A stretch of 64,000 bases of DNA, from contig NZ_CP064188.1 in the NCBI RefSeq assembly GCF_015353075.1, positions 186,001 to 250,000 of the forward strand. The letters run 5' to 3'. This document shows positions 18,172 to 25,968 of the stretch, piece after piece. The position numbers were made by a program, and so were the translations under genes. The DNA comes from Rhizobium sp. 007. GTDB lineage: Bacteria > Pseudomonadota > Alphaproteobacteria > Rhizobiales > Rhizobiaceae. Positions within the stretch are counted from its first letter, which is position 1. Each line of letters begins with the position of its first letter. The notes below the pieces were generated by a model that saw only the letters and a list, made by a program, of their open reading frames with translations, searched no databases and was not told the DNA's origin.

Positions 18172-18227
18172 TCTGTTACTCCTGAGAAAACGGAGTGCGC
18201 GGTTTGATAGACGCGCACTCCCGAGGA

Positions 18228-18560
18228 TCAGCGGGCGGCGTCGATATTCTGACCACCGTCAGGTGTGAGGCTCGATCCGGTGATGAACCTGGAATCGCTG
18301 CTTGCCAGGAACAGGACGACCGGCGCGATGTCGTCTTCGGGCGACCCGTGCCGTCCGAGGGCATTGTGGCGGGTGGAGTGTCGGCTCCCGCGCCCCATGT
18401 ATCGGCAACCGGGAGCACGTTGTTGACGGTGATCCCGTCTGGACCCCATTCGCGCGCTGCGGTCCGGGTCGGCGCGCGCTCCGCTTCCTTCGCCCGAGCC
18501 CGCGGCGTCGCTGGATCCAGCCGTTCGTTATAGGCGGCCGGATCGAGAATGACGGGCTGC
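18228..18560 (-). pseudogene. Frameshifted SDR dehydrogenase, C-terminal half
   Basis: The C-terminal reading is GRHGSPEDDIAPVVLFLASS then DSRFITGSSLTPDGGQNID, the standard SDR ending. The preceding part, AREWGPDGITVNNVLPVADT, follows in a different frame, so a base has been gained or lost near 18355. The N-terminal nucleotide-binding half is not found upstream. It lies 70 bases beyond the intact SDR gene at 18633-19382. Confidence 0.75.
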
Positions 18561-18632
18561 CAGATGCCAGCGAACGAGAAGGACAGTGAGGCCGCGCGAA
18601 ACTCCCGAGCACGCTGGCGAGATGGCTACCCC

Positions 18633-19382
18633 TTAGAGGTTGCTCATCCCGCCGTCGATGATCAGCTCGCTGCCTACGATGTAGGAAGCTTCGTCCGAAG
18701 CGAGGAAGATGATCGTCTTAGCCACCTCGGCCGCATCGCCGAAGCGGCCGGCGGGGATCTGGCTCTGGATCTGGCTGGCCATGGACTTCGAGTCTGCCTC
18801 CGACATTCCGAGCTTGCCGTATAGCGGCGTTGCGATCGGGCCGGGGCTGACGGCGTTGACGCGGATGCCGCGGCCGATCAGCTCGCCCGAGAGCGTCTTG
18901 GCGAAGGTGAGAAGCGCACCTTTGGTAAGGGCGTAGACGCTGGAATTGGGCATTCCGATGTGCGCGTTGATCGAGGTGTTCAGCACGATGGCCGCACCCT
19001 TGGCGAAGATCGGCAGCAGCGCCTGGATCAGGAAATACGGACCCTTGACGTTCGTCGCGACCGACTTGTCGAAGTCGGTCTCCGTCCAGCCTTCTACCGG
19101 ACCGAACTGGGCCACGCCGGCATTTACGAAGAGGATGTCCAGATGACCGAACGCCTGCTCGATCTGCCGGGCGACTTCCTTCTGTCCTTCGACGTTTCCG
19201 GCGTCGGACTGGATGAAGAGCGCCTTGTCGCCGAGTTCCTTTCGGGCGTTCTCAACGCTGGCTGCGCTGCTGCCCGTGATGGCGACGCGAGCGCCTTCGG
19301 CGATAAACTGACGGGCGGTCTCAAGGCCGATGCCGCTGGTGCCGCCGGTGATGAGGGCGGTCTTGTTTGCAAGTCTGGACAT
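18633..19382 (-). CDS. SDR-family oxidoreductase
   Basis: An intact short-chain dehydrogenase of 249 residues, the type often annotated as glucose or 3-oxoacyl reductase. TGGTSGIG is at 13-20, TGSSAASV after strand 2 suggests NADP, FVNAGVA holds the NAG motif, LNTSINAH the serine region and YALTK the Tyr/Lys pair; it closes with GSELIIDGGMSNL. AAAGGAATTCATC precedes the ATG at 19382. No divergent regulator survives: the upstream region holds an integrase scrap. Substrate unknown. Confidence 0.9.
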   Translation of the reverse strand: MSRLANKTALITGGTSGIGLETARQFIAEGARVAITGSSAASVENARKELGDKALFIQSDAGNVEGQKEVARQIEQAFGHLDILFVNAGVAQFGPVEGWTETDFDKSVATNVKGPYFLIQALLPIFAKGAAIVLNTSINAHIGMPNSSVYALTKGALLTFAKTLSGELIGRGIRVNAVSPGPIATPLYGKLGMSEADSKSMASQIQSQIPAGRFGDAAEVAKTIIFLASDEASYIVGSELIIDGGMSNL

Positions 19383-19639
19383 GATGAATTCCTTTCGTTG
19401 ATCGGTTGCTCGCCCCAGACCGGGGGTGATGACACTGATTTAAACCGAAATGCCCGTCCGGATTAGTCTGCAGACCGCCAATCTGCTGTTCGGCAGAGCC
19501 GAACGATCCGAGGAGCGCACGTCATATAGGAAATGCACAATCTCCCAGCGATAGGCTGCGCCGCCTCCGGAGGTTGCAATGTTTATGGTGTCGACAGGCG
19601 ACAATGGCGAGACTTTCTCGCAACCATTATCGAGTTCTC

Positions 19640-19900
19640 TGTCGGCGTCGTGTCCGCTGACATCCGCGGTAGGCGGCGAGTCACTCCGCCGAGGCATGTC
19701 CCAGCGGCTTCTGGACGTAGCGTACATCGACCTCGGCGGAAGAGGCGAGGCCCGCGCGCAACGAGTGGCCTGAGAATTTGAACGCGCGCTCCAGTTCGCT
19801 GAGATCACCACGAACTCCGGCAATGGAGGCACGCTTGACCAGGCGCGCAACCTCCTTTCGTTCAGCCGCTCCGCGAGTGCCACGATCAGCGTTTATACAG
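19640..19900 (-). pseudogene. Tyrosine recombinase/integrase C-terminal remnant
   Basis: One reverse frame reads GAAERKEVARLVKRASIAGV, SELERAFKFSGHSLRAGLAS and SAEVDVRYVQKPLGHASAE, ending at a TGA at 19681. HSLR supplies the conserved His-x-x-Arg and LGH the second histidine of tyrosine recombinases. The expected continuation (MTRRY-like) is shifted out of frame right after, so the nucleophilic tyrosine is lost. The N-terminal half is absent. It is a scar of an excised or decayed integrative element. Confidence 0.75.
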
Positions 19901-20548
19901 TGACACTTGTGCTAATGGTTGCGGGCGCTAGTTCAGTTGCCCTCACTGTGGCCGAGGAGATGATGCCGGGGAAAAAGTTATCACCTTCGAGGGAGCGAGA
20001 TATCGTTTCGCATTCCATCCCAGTATTTCTACGGCCCGCAAAAGCTTCTCCCCTCAAGGCTGGTTGATTCAGCGTTATTAATCGCGTTGCTCCCAGAGGT
20101 CAGTCACAAGACGGCGCGAAATCAGGCCGAGTTTAGAGTTCCTGGCTCCAGAAGGATTTTGCAGATTTTCTTGCGAGCCTGGACATCGCCGATGGGTGGT
20201 CTGCGAGATGTGGCCACACTTTTTGATGCGGACGTATCACAATACAAAAAAAGTCGGCCTGAGACGACTTACGGCCTGCAAGCAATCAAGCAGATCCCAC
20301 CGTCGACTGGCAGGTGGCAATGGCAGACCCTTTACCGAGATCGCTGGGACGCCGAGCCGACGGTGGCAATTGCCTGCAAAGGAGAAGGAACCGTCCCGGC
20401 TCCCAACTGCACGCATCATTTCGTCTAGGGGGGTCTCTTGGTGCAACTGGTTTATCCAGCGTCACAGCTGGAGCACTGGGGAGATATTCAAGAGCGCGTG
20501 ACTGCCAAATCATTGAATGGAAAACGGTTAAATAAAGGAGATCATTGT
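19901..20548. other. Intergenic stretch with no gene recognised
   Basis: Open frames up to 113 codons occur on both strands but none has a family match, a ribosome site or a credible composition. It may be decayed sequence from the same element as the integrase scrap. Confidence 0.4.
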
Positions 20549-20860
20549 ATGCGATTCCCGTATCGAAGATTTGCGCGGCGGCTATCGCGTCATGGCGCCA
20601 ATGATGTTGATGAAAAGCCACTCTCTTTCGAGACGTACCTGCCCTCGGCTATCGTTCGCCAGCGGAATTTGAAACCCAACTTGCCCAGCAGGCGGGGCAG
20701 TTTCGCCTTCATTCGAAACGCCCCGATGCATTTCCGATCAATGCCTTTTTGGTTCGCCCCGACCATTTTCGCTGCCGACGTCGGCGCACTGATGGCGATA
20801 GCCGAAGCGGTTCGATGGGAGCGGGATTGCGATGAGCGCATGCGCGGCGGACCTCGCTGA
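20549..20860 (+). CDS. Hypothetical protein, uncertain
   Basis: A frame of 103 residues that begins with ATG 20549 behind a strong AAAGGAG site, eight bases away. The product is basic at the start (MRFPYRRFARRLSRHGANDV) and resembles no family I know. Its last 150 bases are antisense to the tail of the DUF982 gene at 20709-21149, so at most one of the two tails is real. The ribosome site is the main support. Confidence 0.3.
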   Translation: MRFPYRRFARRLSRHGANDVDEKPLSFETYLPSAIVRQRNLKPNLPSRRGSFAFIRNAPMHFRSMPFWFAPTIFAADVGALMAIAEAVRWERDCDERMRGGPR

Positions 20861-21149
20861 CTGGATAGATCCTAAGGATACCCAGGTGGTGATCAGTCGT
20901 GATCGCCGCGATACCCGCTTCATATGCGGCGCGGACGATCGCCTCGTGCAAGTTCTCGGGTTCGGTTTTTCCGGTAAGGACCTCCAAACAGGTTCTCACC
21001 GCCGTGAAGAATTCCTCACCATCGTCGGTGGGCCATTCCTTCAGCAAGAGCTGGGCAGCCTCGCGTGCGGTACGGATCACCTTGCGATCTTTGCCTTCCG
21101 CGAAAGCAAGAATTATCGTTGGGAACCTTCTCGACATATCGAATTTCAT
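20709..21149 (-). CDS. DUF982-family protein
   Basis: DUF982 proteins are short, rhizobia-specific and of unknown role. The domain is clear at residues 10-75: PTIILAFAEGKDRKVIRTAR, EAAQLLLKEWPTDDGEEF and CLEVLTGKTEPENLHEAIVR followed by AAYEAG. GGGG lies a few bases before ATG 21149. The family usually stops soon after this point; here another 60 residues of basic, non-family sequence follow (RLSPSVRRRRQRKWSGRTKK), suggesting that the original stop was lost through a frameshift. It lies 75 bases from the next gene group and may be independent. Confidence 0.7.
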   Translation of the reverse strand: MKFDMSRRFPTIILAFAEGKDRKVIRTAREAAQLLLKEWPTDDGEEFFTAVRTCLEVLTGKTEPENLHEAIVRAAYEAGIAAITTDHHLGILRIYPVSEVRRACAHRNPAPIEPLRLSPSVRRRRQRKWSGRTKKALIGNASGRFE

Positions 21150-21223
21150 TGCCCCTGAACTCCGCCGGACAGCCAATGTGAATCCCGGTGCTATGGTTCG
21201 AACCGGGATTGACTACATGCTCG

Positions 21224-21577
21224 TCAACCATCCTCCGCGTCGTTTCGACAAAAACGTCGCGTGTTCTCCCATTGGTGAGAAGGCGGGGGCGTCCTCATTG
21301 CCTGTTCCTTCCCATCTCCTCTGATAGGGTTGGCCAGTTTAGTTTCCATCTCACGGGCTGCCGTCTGAAGAACTCGCTTGAATTCTTCGGAGGTCACGCC
21401 ATCGGCGCGCATCACCATGGCGATCAGTGGATCACGAAGAGCTTCGGATATGGTCAGCTCATCGTTCTTTCCGCCAGCTGCCCCGACATAGCCGATGACT
21501 GAGCACAGCGCGAGCGACCGCGGCTCCGAATCTGTCGCAGCCGGATAGATGGCATCAGCGATTTCGATATGATCCAT
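21224..21577 (-). CDS. Small helical protein, last gene of the HExxH/ThiF operon
   Basis: A protein of 117 residues. Residues 1-40 hold an alanine- and glycine-rich stretch (SLALCSVIGYVGAAGGKND); residues 40-80 form a predicted helical unit, LTISEALRDPLIAMVMRADG then VTSEEFKRVLQTAAREME; the tail is polar. I do not recognise a family, although DPLI..VMRADGV segments occur in other small rhizobial proteins. The ATG at 21577 is one base beyond the stop of the ThiF-like gene, with AGAGG ahead, so the two are translationally coupled. By position it could be a carrier, a modification substrate or an accessory factor of the cluster. Confidence 0.6.
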   Translation of the reverse strand: MDHIEIADAIYPAATDSEPRSLALCSVIGYVGAAGGKNDELTISEALRDPLIAMVMRADGVTSEEFKRVLQTAAREMETKLANPIRGDGKEQAMRTPPPSHQWENTRRFCRNDAEDG

Positions 21578-21578
21578 A

Positions 21579-22559
21579 TCAGTGCCTCTCGTAGCGGCGA
21601 AACAGGTGCGCACATTCAAGGTGTTTGGAAAGACAACGGAACTCGGCCGGATTGCTTTTGAGGTCCAATATCCATTGGCGTGCCCGTGATGCGGAGTGCT
21701 TAGAAAGGCACTCTTCGGTGATCTGCGACACGGCAAGGCCAGCGATAAATGCGTTGTCGGCAGCGGCCGGTGGGGCGAGAAAGCTGTCGTCGGTTGCGAC
21801 CTGGGCGGCGCAATGGCAGACGGGATTTGCGTCCTCATGCACTGCGACCGAGGGACCTTCCATGCAATAGGCCCTGGAGCGGCCGACATGCAGGTGGGGC
21901 GGAAGGCCGGCTTTCGATGCGTGGCAGGCCGTCAGGAACTCGCGGGCCGGATGAGAATCGTCGCCGGCAAGAACGACGAACGGATTGTGGGCGTAATCTG
22001 CGATTAATCGGAGCGCTGCGGCCCCTTCCGCAAATTCCGGCAGCGCGAAGACATTGGCCGAGAAACACGCGGCCAGAAAGGTCGCCAGCTTGTCCGTCTT
22101 CAGACAGCCGAGATCAGCTTCGCTCGCCCATGGGAGATGGTTCAAGTTGTTCTCGTCGATACGATCGGCATCCACGAGAAGGAAATGGCGCGCGCCGCGG
22201 GCCGCAAGCTGGATGGCAATCTGCGAGCCCAGGCCGCCGCATCCGATGATGACGAAGTCGATTTCGCGAAACCCTGCGAAGCCGCGTTGCCGATGGCAAC
22301 GAGGCGTCAGGAAGGCGTCGTCGTGATCGATTGCGGCGGAGACATATTCGTTCTCAGCCGGCATGTTGGAACCCTCCAACGCGCCTCCGAACGCAGGCCT
22401 AGTAACAGGGGGGCTCTGTTCCTCGACAGCATCGGTACTATTGCCGATGAACAGAGCCCGCCTGCCGCCCCACCCAAGGCTGTGGGCGAAGAAGTTCGGG
22501 AAGTCGACGGGCGCACGGACTGCCGCTGACAATCGTCTAGACCGATAATTGATCATCAC
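21579..22559 (-). CDS. ThiF/E1-like adenylyltransferase
   Basis: A protein of about 326 residues with an E1-like Rossmann domain: VIIGCGGLGSQIAIQLAARG (GCGGLGS 106-112), LLVDADRIDENNLNHL with D130 and N140, LKTDKLA with the nucleotide-binding Lys, and LAGDDSHPAREFL. Family members adenylate a C-terminal carboxylate of a protein or peptide. The arginine that usually follows the NLN motif is histidine (H141). Possible zinc cysteines occur in PVCHC (248, 250) and CLSKHLEC at the end. It starts at GTG 22559 or ATG 22556, overlapping the stop of the HExxH-like gene. The partner protein is not identified; neighbours suggest a peptide-modification role. Confidence 0.8.
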   Translation of the reverse strand: MMINYRSRRLSAAVRAPVDFPNFFAHSLGWGGRRALFIGNSTDAVEEQSPPVTRPAFGGALEGSNMPAENEYVSAAIDHDDAFLTPRCHRQRGFAGFREIDFVIIGCGGLGSQIAIQLAARGARHFLLVDADRIDENNLNHLPWASEADLGCLKTDKLATFLAACFSANVFALPEFAEGAAALRLIADYAHNPFVVLAGDDSHPAREFLTACHASKAGLPPHLHVGRSRAYCMEGPSVAVHEDANPVCHCAAQVATDDSFLAPPAAADNAFIAGLAVSQITEECLSKHSASRARQWILDLKSNPAEFRCLSKHLECAHLFRRYERH

Positions 22560-24001
22560 ATCGCCTCCATTTCGCTGGGCGCGATTCCGCGGATCGTCGC
22601 GGCGTAGCGACCGTAATCCTTGCTCACCGCATGGACGGCGGCCTTCGGGATCACGTGGAATTTTCCGTCGTACCAGAGGCTGATATTGTCGCCGCTGTCA
22701 TCGATCTCTCGCCGGCCCATCCGAGGATCGATCGGCTCCTTGCCGCGCAGGAGCATCTGTCCGATATCCCAGGCTTGGCGATCGAGAACTCGCTGGCGCT
22801 CGGCAAGATGGGCCTGGCGGCGCGCGACAGGCTCTTCGGCAAGCAACTGGCCCACGAGGTCCAGGATACGGCCACTCCAGGAAGGAATGGCGGCGATGTC
22901 TGGGAGGTCGAGGAGGACATCGCCGTCGAGACGTTCGATTCCTTTCTGAGCGATGTCGATGAGCGGGATTTGCGGCGCGGCATAGGCGATTATGAATGCC
23001 GTTTTCCGGGCGCGGCGCTCAGGATCCGCCTCGGTGGATAGGCATGCCATGCGCATGGCGCACTCCCAGGGAATGGTGTAGGCCGTATGCAGGATGCTCT
23101 CGAGCGTCTGTAGGTCGTTTTTGTATGGGGAAACATATTGGAGCTCCCCAGGCAGGGATGCCGCCGCGGAGGTCGTATAAAACCCAAGCAGGATATTCCC
23201 CGCCTCGTGAAGCAGTTGGGCCGCTGTCGCGGCATGATCGCCGTCGCGCAATCTTCCTCTGGAAAGAGCGATGAGCGCGCTGCCCGGCAATTCGTTCGAA
23301 CTCGAAAAGGAACACTGCGGTTCGCGCCGCACGCCAACGTGAAGCGTGTGCAGGCCGGCGATCAGACGCTGATAGCCGCACTCGTCCAATTCCGCGATTA
23401 ATGCGAAGGCCTTCTCCAGATGGCCGGCGATGCGATCCAATTCCGCATCGTCCGTGATGGGGCGGTCGGGCCCGGGATAGTCCGGCATGCATTGGCGGAG
23501 GAGGGCTTGCATGATAGGGCTTCGCGCCGGGCTTTCGATGCGGACGAGGCCGATGCCGCAAGAGAGCCGGCACGCCGGCTGACGTTCGAGTTCAAGATCC
23601 GATGCGATCAGATCCGGCTGCAGATAACCGCTGACGACTTGCACATCGGGGCGGGCTGCCTGCCATTCCAGACTGCGCGCGAGCCCACCCATCCAGGCTG
23701 CAAGCGCGGATGAACGGTATGGGTCGGCACCGACCGGTCCGGCAACCGCTGACGGAAGCTCCAGCAGACGAGTGTATCCGCCATCTGCAAGATCGGGGAA
23801 ATAACCTGCCAGCGCCTCTATCCCGACCGAACAATCAGCGAGCTTCGAAGCCGCCGCAAGCGTGCGGCCATACTGGAAGCGTCGCTTCAAAAGGTTGCGA
23901 GTTGCCACGCGCTGCAGGGAGACGGTACTTGCCATCAGGGGATTGCGCTTGAGCAGGAGGCGCGCCTCATCTGCTAATTCTTGTATACGGGACTCGGACA
24001 T
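22556..24001 (-). CDS. HExxH-type peptide-modification protein, putative alpha-ketoglutarate-dependent hydroxylase homologue
   Basis: A soluble protein of 481 residues. Residues 200-320 have the layout of the HExxH domain found in peptide-modifying (TIGR04267-like) enzymes: ALIAELDECGYQRLI, LIALSRGRLRDGDHAATAAQ, LLHEAGNILLGFY, then YVSPYKNDLQTLESILHTAY and PWE. In the family the HExxH histidines and a later His bind iron. Here the motif reads HEAGN (265-269), so the second histidine is asparagine, while H305 remains. The function is therefore uncertain: an altered enzyme or a scaffold. GGAGG six bases before ATG 24001 fixes the start. It is first in an operon with the ThiF-like and small genes. 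Confidence 0.6.
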   Translation of the reverse strand: MSESRIQELADEARLLLKRNPLMASTVSLQRVATRNLLKRRFQYGRTLAAASKLADCSVGIEALAGYFPDLADGGYTRLLELPSAVAGPVGADPYRSSALAAWMGGLARSLEWQAARPDVQVVSGYLQPDLIASDLELERQPACRLSCGIGLVRIESPARSPIMQALLRQCMPDYPGPDRPITDDAELDRIAGHLEKAFALIAELDECGYQRLIAGLHTLHVGVRREPQCSFSSSNELPGSALIALSRGRLRDGDHAATAAQLLHEAGNILLGFYTTSAAASLPGELQYVSPYKNDLQTLESILHTAYTIPWECAMRMACLSTEADPERRARKTAFIIAYAAPQIPLIDIAQKGIERLDGDVLLDLPDIAAIPSWSGRILDLVGQLLAEEPVARRQAHLAERQRVLDRQAWDIGQMLLRGKEPIDPRMGRREIDDSGDNISLWYDGKFHVIPKAAVHAVSKDYGRYAATIRGIAPSEMEAM

Positions 24002-24045
24002 CGGCAGCCTCCGTGGGTTAGTCTTCGGACGGATCAAGGTTGCAT

Positions 24046-24083
24046 CTCGGGCGAAAATGCCCGAGTTCGGACGGCTTCGTCCG
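24046..24083 (-). promoter_or_regulatory. Two stem-loops in the leader of the HExxH-ThiF operon
   Basis: Between the upstream terminator and ATG 24001 lie CTCGGGC/GCCCGAG (24046-24065, loop six) and CGGACG/CGTCCG (24068-24083, loop four). Neither is followed by a T-run, so they are not simple terminators. They could fold in the 5' leader and affect translation or stability; this is inference. Confidence 0.4.
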
Positions 24084-24193
24084 GCATCGGAACGTTGCGC
24101 GTCTTCGGTTGAGAGGCACTATTCCCCAAGGGCGTCATTCGCCCGCCAGTTCCGCGTTAAAAATCCGTAAAAATGAGCTAAACAAAGAAAAAT

Positions 24194-24213
24194 GCCTCCT
24201 CGATCGAGGAGGC
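24194..24213 (-). terminator. Rho-independent terminator after the S8 protease gene
   Basis: GCCTCCTCGATCGAGGAGGC is a perfect 20-base palindrome, 30 bases past the protease stop codon, followed on the minus strand by ATTTTTC. It separates the regulator-PAP2-protease unit from the HExxH-ThiF unit, which therefore needs its own promoter in 24010-24190. Confidence 0.8.
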
Positions 24214-24242
24214 TTTAAATTCGGAAAACGCACGCGCAGCGG

Positions 24243-25943
24243 TCAGATCGCCAGAGCAGCCTGTATCGCCGCCCGCGCGTTCGGCAGGCCTGACCCGAAG
24301 AAATAGGCCGCCTCGAGAGCGTCCTCGCTTTCTGCATTCATGCAATCCGCCGTCAGTTTCCTCGTTCCGGGTGCGACAATGGCGTCCAGGCGGGACGCGG
24401 CTTTCAGAATGGACTTGACATGAGGACCCGAGAGGCGGTCACCGGGATTGTGGCGGCTCTTGTAGGCCCGCTGAATCAGAGCGCATAGCCCCCCCACCTG
24501 CGCCGACGCGCCGGAGGTGCCCCCGAAGGTGGTGTAGTATCCTCCACCGATGCCGGGATTGGTTCCGAACGGCACGATCGCCGACCATGGATCGGAGCCG
24601 TGATCATAGCCAAAAATCCCCGGCAGGTCCGTCGTCAGCAGCGAGAAGTGCGAATAGCAATATTCCCGCATTCGAAAAGCACTGTAGTCGTGCTGTGCGG
24701 CAAATGGAGAAAGCCGGTCGAGGCGCAACTGATGCCGGTTCAAGACCTCACCGTCGTCGGAGGGGGAGACAACCGTCAATCCCTCGCCGTAATTGCTGTA
24801 GCCCGAACGGAAACCTTCGACGGTAACGGCCCCGACGGCGATGATGCCGTTGTCGTCGTCGGCAAGACTTGCCGGATAGATCAGCTGGCTCTCGCCACTG
24901 TTTCCCGCGGCGCAGACGATCGGAATGTGCCGGCTGATGGCGAGGATGAGCTGTTTGAGGATATGCCACGGGCGATCCGGATTGGAGCCTTTCTGCGCAG
25001 CCTTCGGCTCCAGTTCAGGCCCACCCTGGTCGGCGAAGGCGATGCGCGTGAAGAGATTGGCGGCATCCTGGTTTTTCCATAGTTCCAAGTCGGCCTTCAG
25101 CTCATTCTTCGGATCAACGACGCTGCGTTTTGGGTCCGGCAGACCACGCGGCAAGACGATCACGTCCGCCTTCTGATGATAGGCATAAAGAAAGGCAGCG
25201 ATGAACTGCCTGACATCGTCTTCGAAGGACGTCCTGATAGAGATGATCCTTGAAAAAGGGTCAACGCCGAAATAGGGGATGACATTGCGATTACCGCTCG
25301 TACGCAACTCGTCACCATTGCCGTAGAAGGCTCCCTCCGGCGGAGCGCTTGCTGTGCCTTCTTCCGCAACAACGGCGGGTTCGCCGACGATCAGCCCTGC
25401 GCAGCACGTACCATGCGATGCAAAAAGCGATTCCGGATTGTAGAGCCGCCGGAGAACACCCTCCGACGTGGCATATTCGGCAACCAGGTCACTGAGATAA
25501 TCCCGGTCGTCATTCGAAAGGCCGATATTGCCGAGCGGAGCGATGTTGAGCCCGGCAAAGAAGGCATGCCTTTCTTCGCGGTCAAACGACGTAGTCGTAC
25601 CGAGTATTTCGAGCACGCGCGCGCCGTAACGATGGGTCGTCAAATCGATTGACGCTTCCCGGTCAAGCCGGGTTGCCAGATTGGGATGGTCCGGAGATAC
25701 GCCGACATCGATCAGCGCGACCCGCGCGGGTCGCAACGGGCCGGCGGAAGCGATTGCATCCCAGACCGTGCCGGTGATGAGGGGATCGGGGAGCGCGCGT
25801 GCGGCGCTCGCATCGAGCGCGGCTGGAGCAGGCGGAGCCGATCCGTATTCCGCGTCGACCACACCAAGCGCAGTCAGGTGCCAGAGATAATAGTAGTTGA
25901 TCGGCGCGGGCCCAGGCATTTGTGATTGATCCGTCATGTTCAT
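24243..25943 (-). CDS. Subtilisin-like S8 serine protease
   Basis: A protease of 566 residues with a full S8 triad: D79 in ARVALIDVGVSPDHP, H177 in FASHGTCCAGLIVG and S477 in FGGTSGASAQVGG; the oxyanion asparagine is N348 in CAAGNSGE. There is no signal peptide, so it should be cytosolic or exported by another route. Between D and H lies a 95-residue insert, longer than in typical subtilisins. I start at ATG 25943 or 25937, behind CAGGGA; the frame extends to 26129 inside the upstream gene. It follows the PAP2 gene by 25 bases. Within this cluster it is a candidate leader peptidase or maturation protease; that role is inferred. Confidence 0.85.
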   Translation of the reverse strand: MNMTDQSQMPGPAPINYYYLWHLTALGVVDAEYGSAPPAPAALDASAARALPDPLITGTVWDAIASAGPLRPARVALIDVGVSPDHPNLATRLDREASIDLTTHRYGARVLEILGTTTSFDREERHAFFAGLNIAPLGNIGLSNDDRDYLSDLVAEYATSEGVLRRLYNPESLFASHGTCCAGLIVGEPAVVAEEGTASAPPEGAFYGNGDELRTSGNRNVIPYFGVDPFSRIISIRTSFEDDVRQFIAAFLYAYHQKADVIVLPRGLPDPKRSVVDPKNELKADLELWKNQDAANLFTRIAFADQGGPELEPKAAQKGSNPDRPWHILKQLILAISRHIPIVCAAGNSGESQLIYPASLADDDNGIIAVGAVTVEGFRSGYSNYGEGLTVVSPSDDGEVLNRHQLRLDRLSPFAAQHDYSAFRMREYCYSHFSLLTTDLPGIFGYDHGSDPWSAIVPFGTNPGIGGGYYTTFGGTSGASAQVGGLCALIQRAYKSRHNPGDRLSGPHVKSILKAASRLDAIVAPGTRKLTADCMNAESEDALEAAYFFGSGLPNARAAIQAALAI

Positions 25944-25968
25944 AATCCCTGTTGTGCAGCTGGCGAAT

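Noticed and set aside
20087..20428. 113-residue plus-strand frame
   Set aside because: No ribosome site, no family match and poor composition.
22556..24001. HExxH-like protein as a zinc metalloprotease
   Set aside because: The motif is HEAGN and the surrounding SPYKND and LH segments fit peptide-modifying hydroxylases better than gluzincins.
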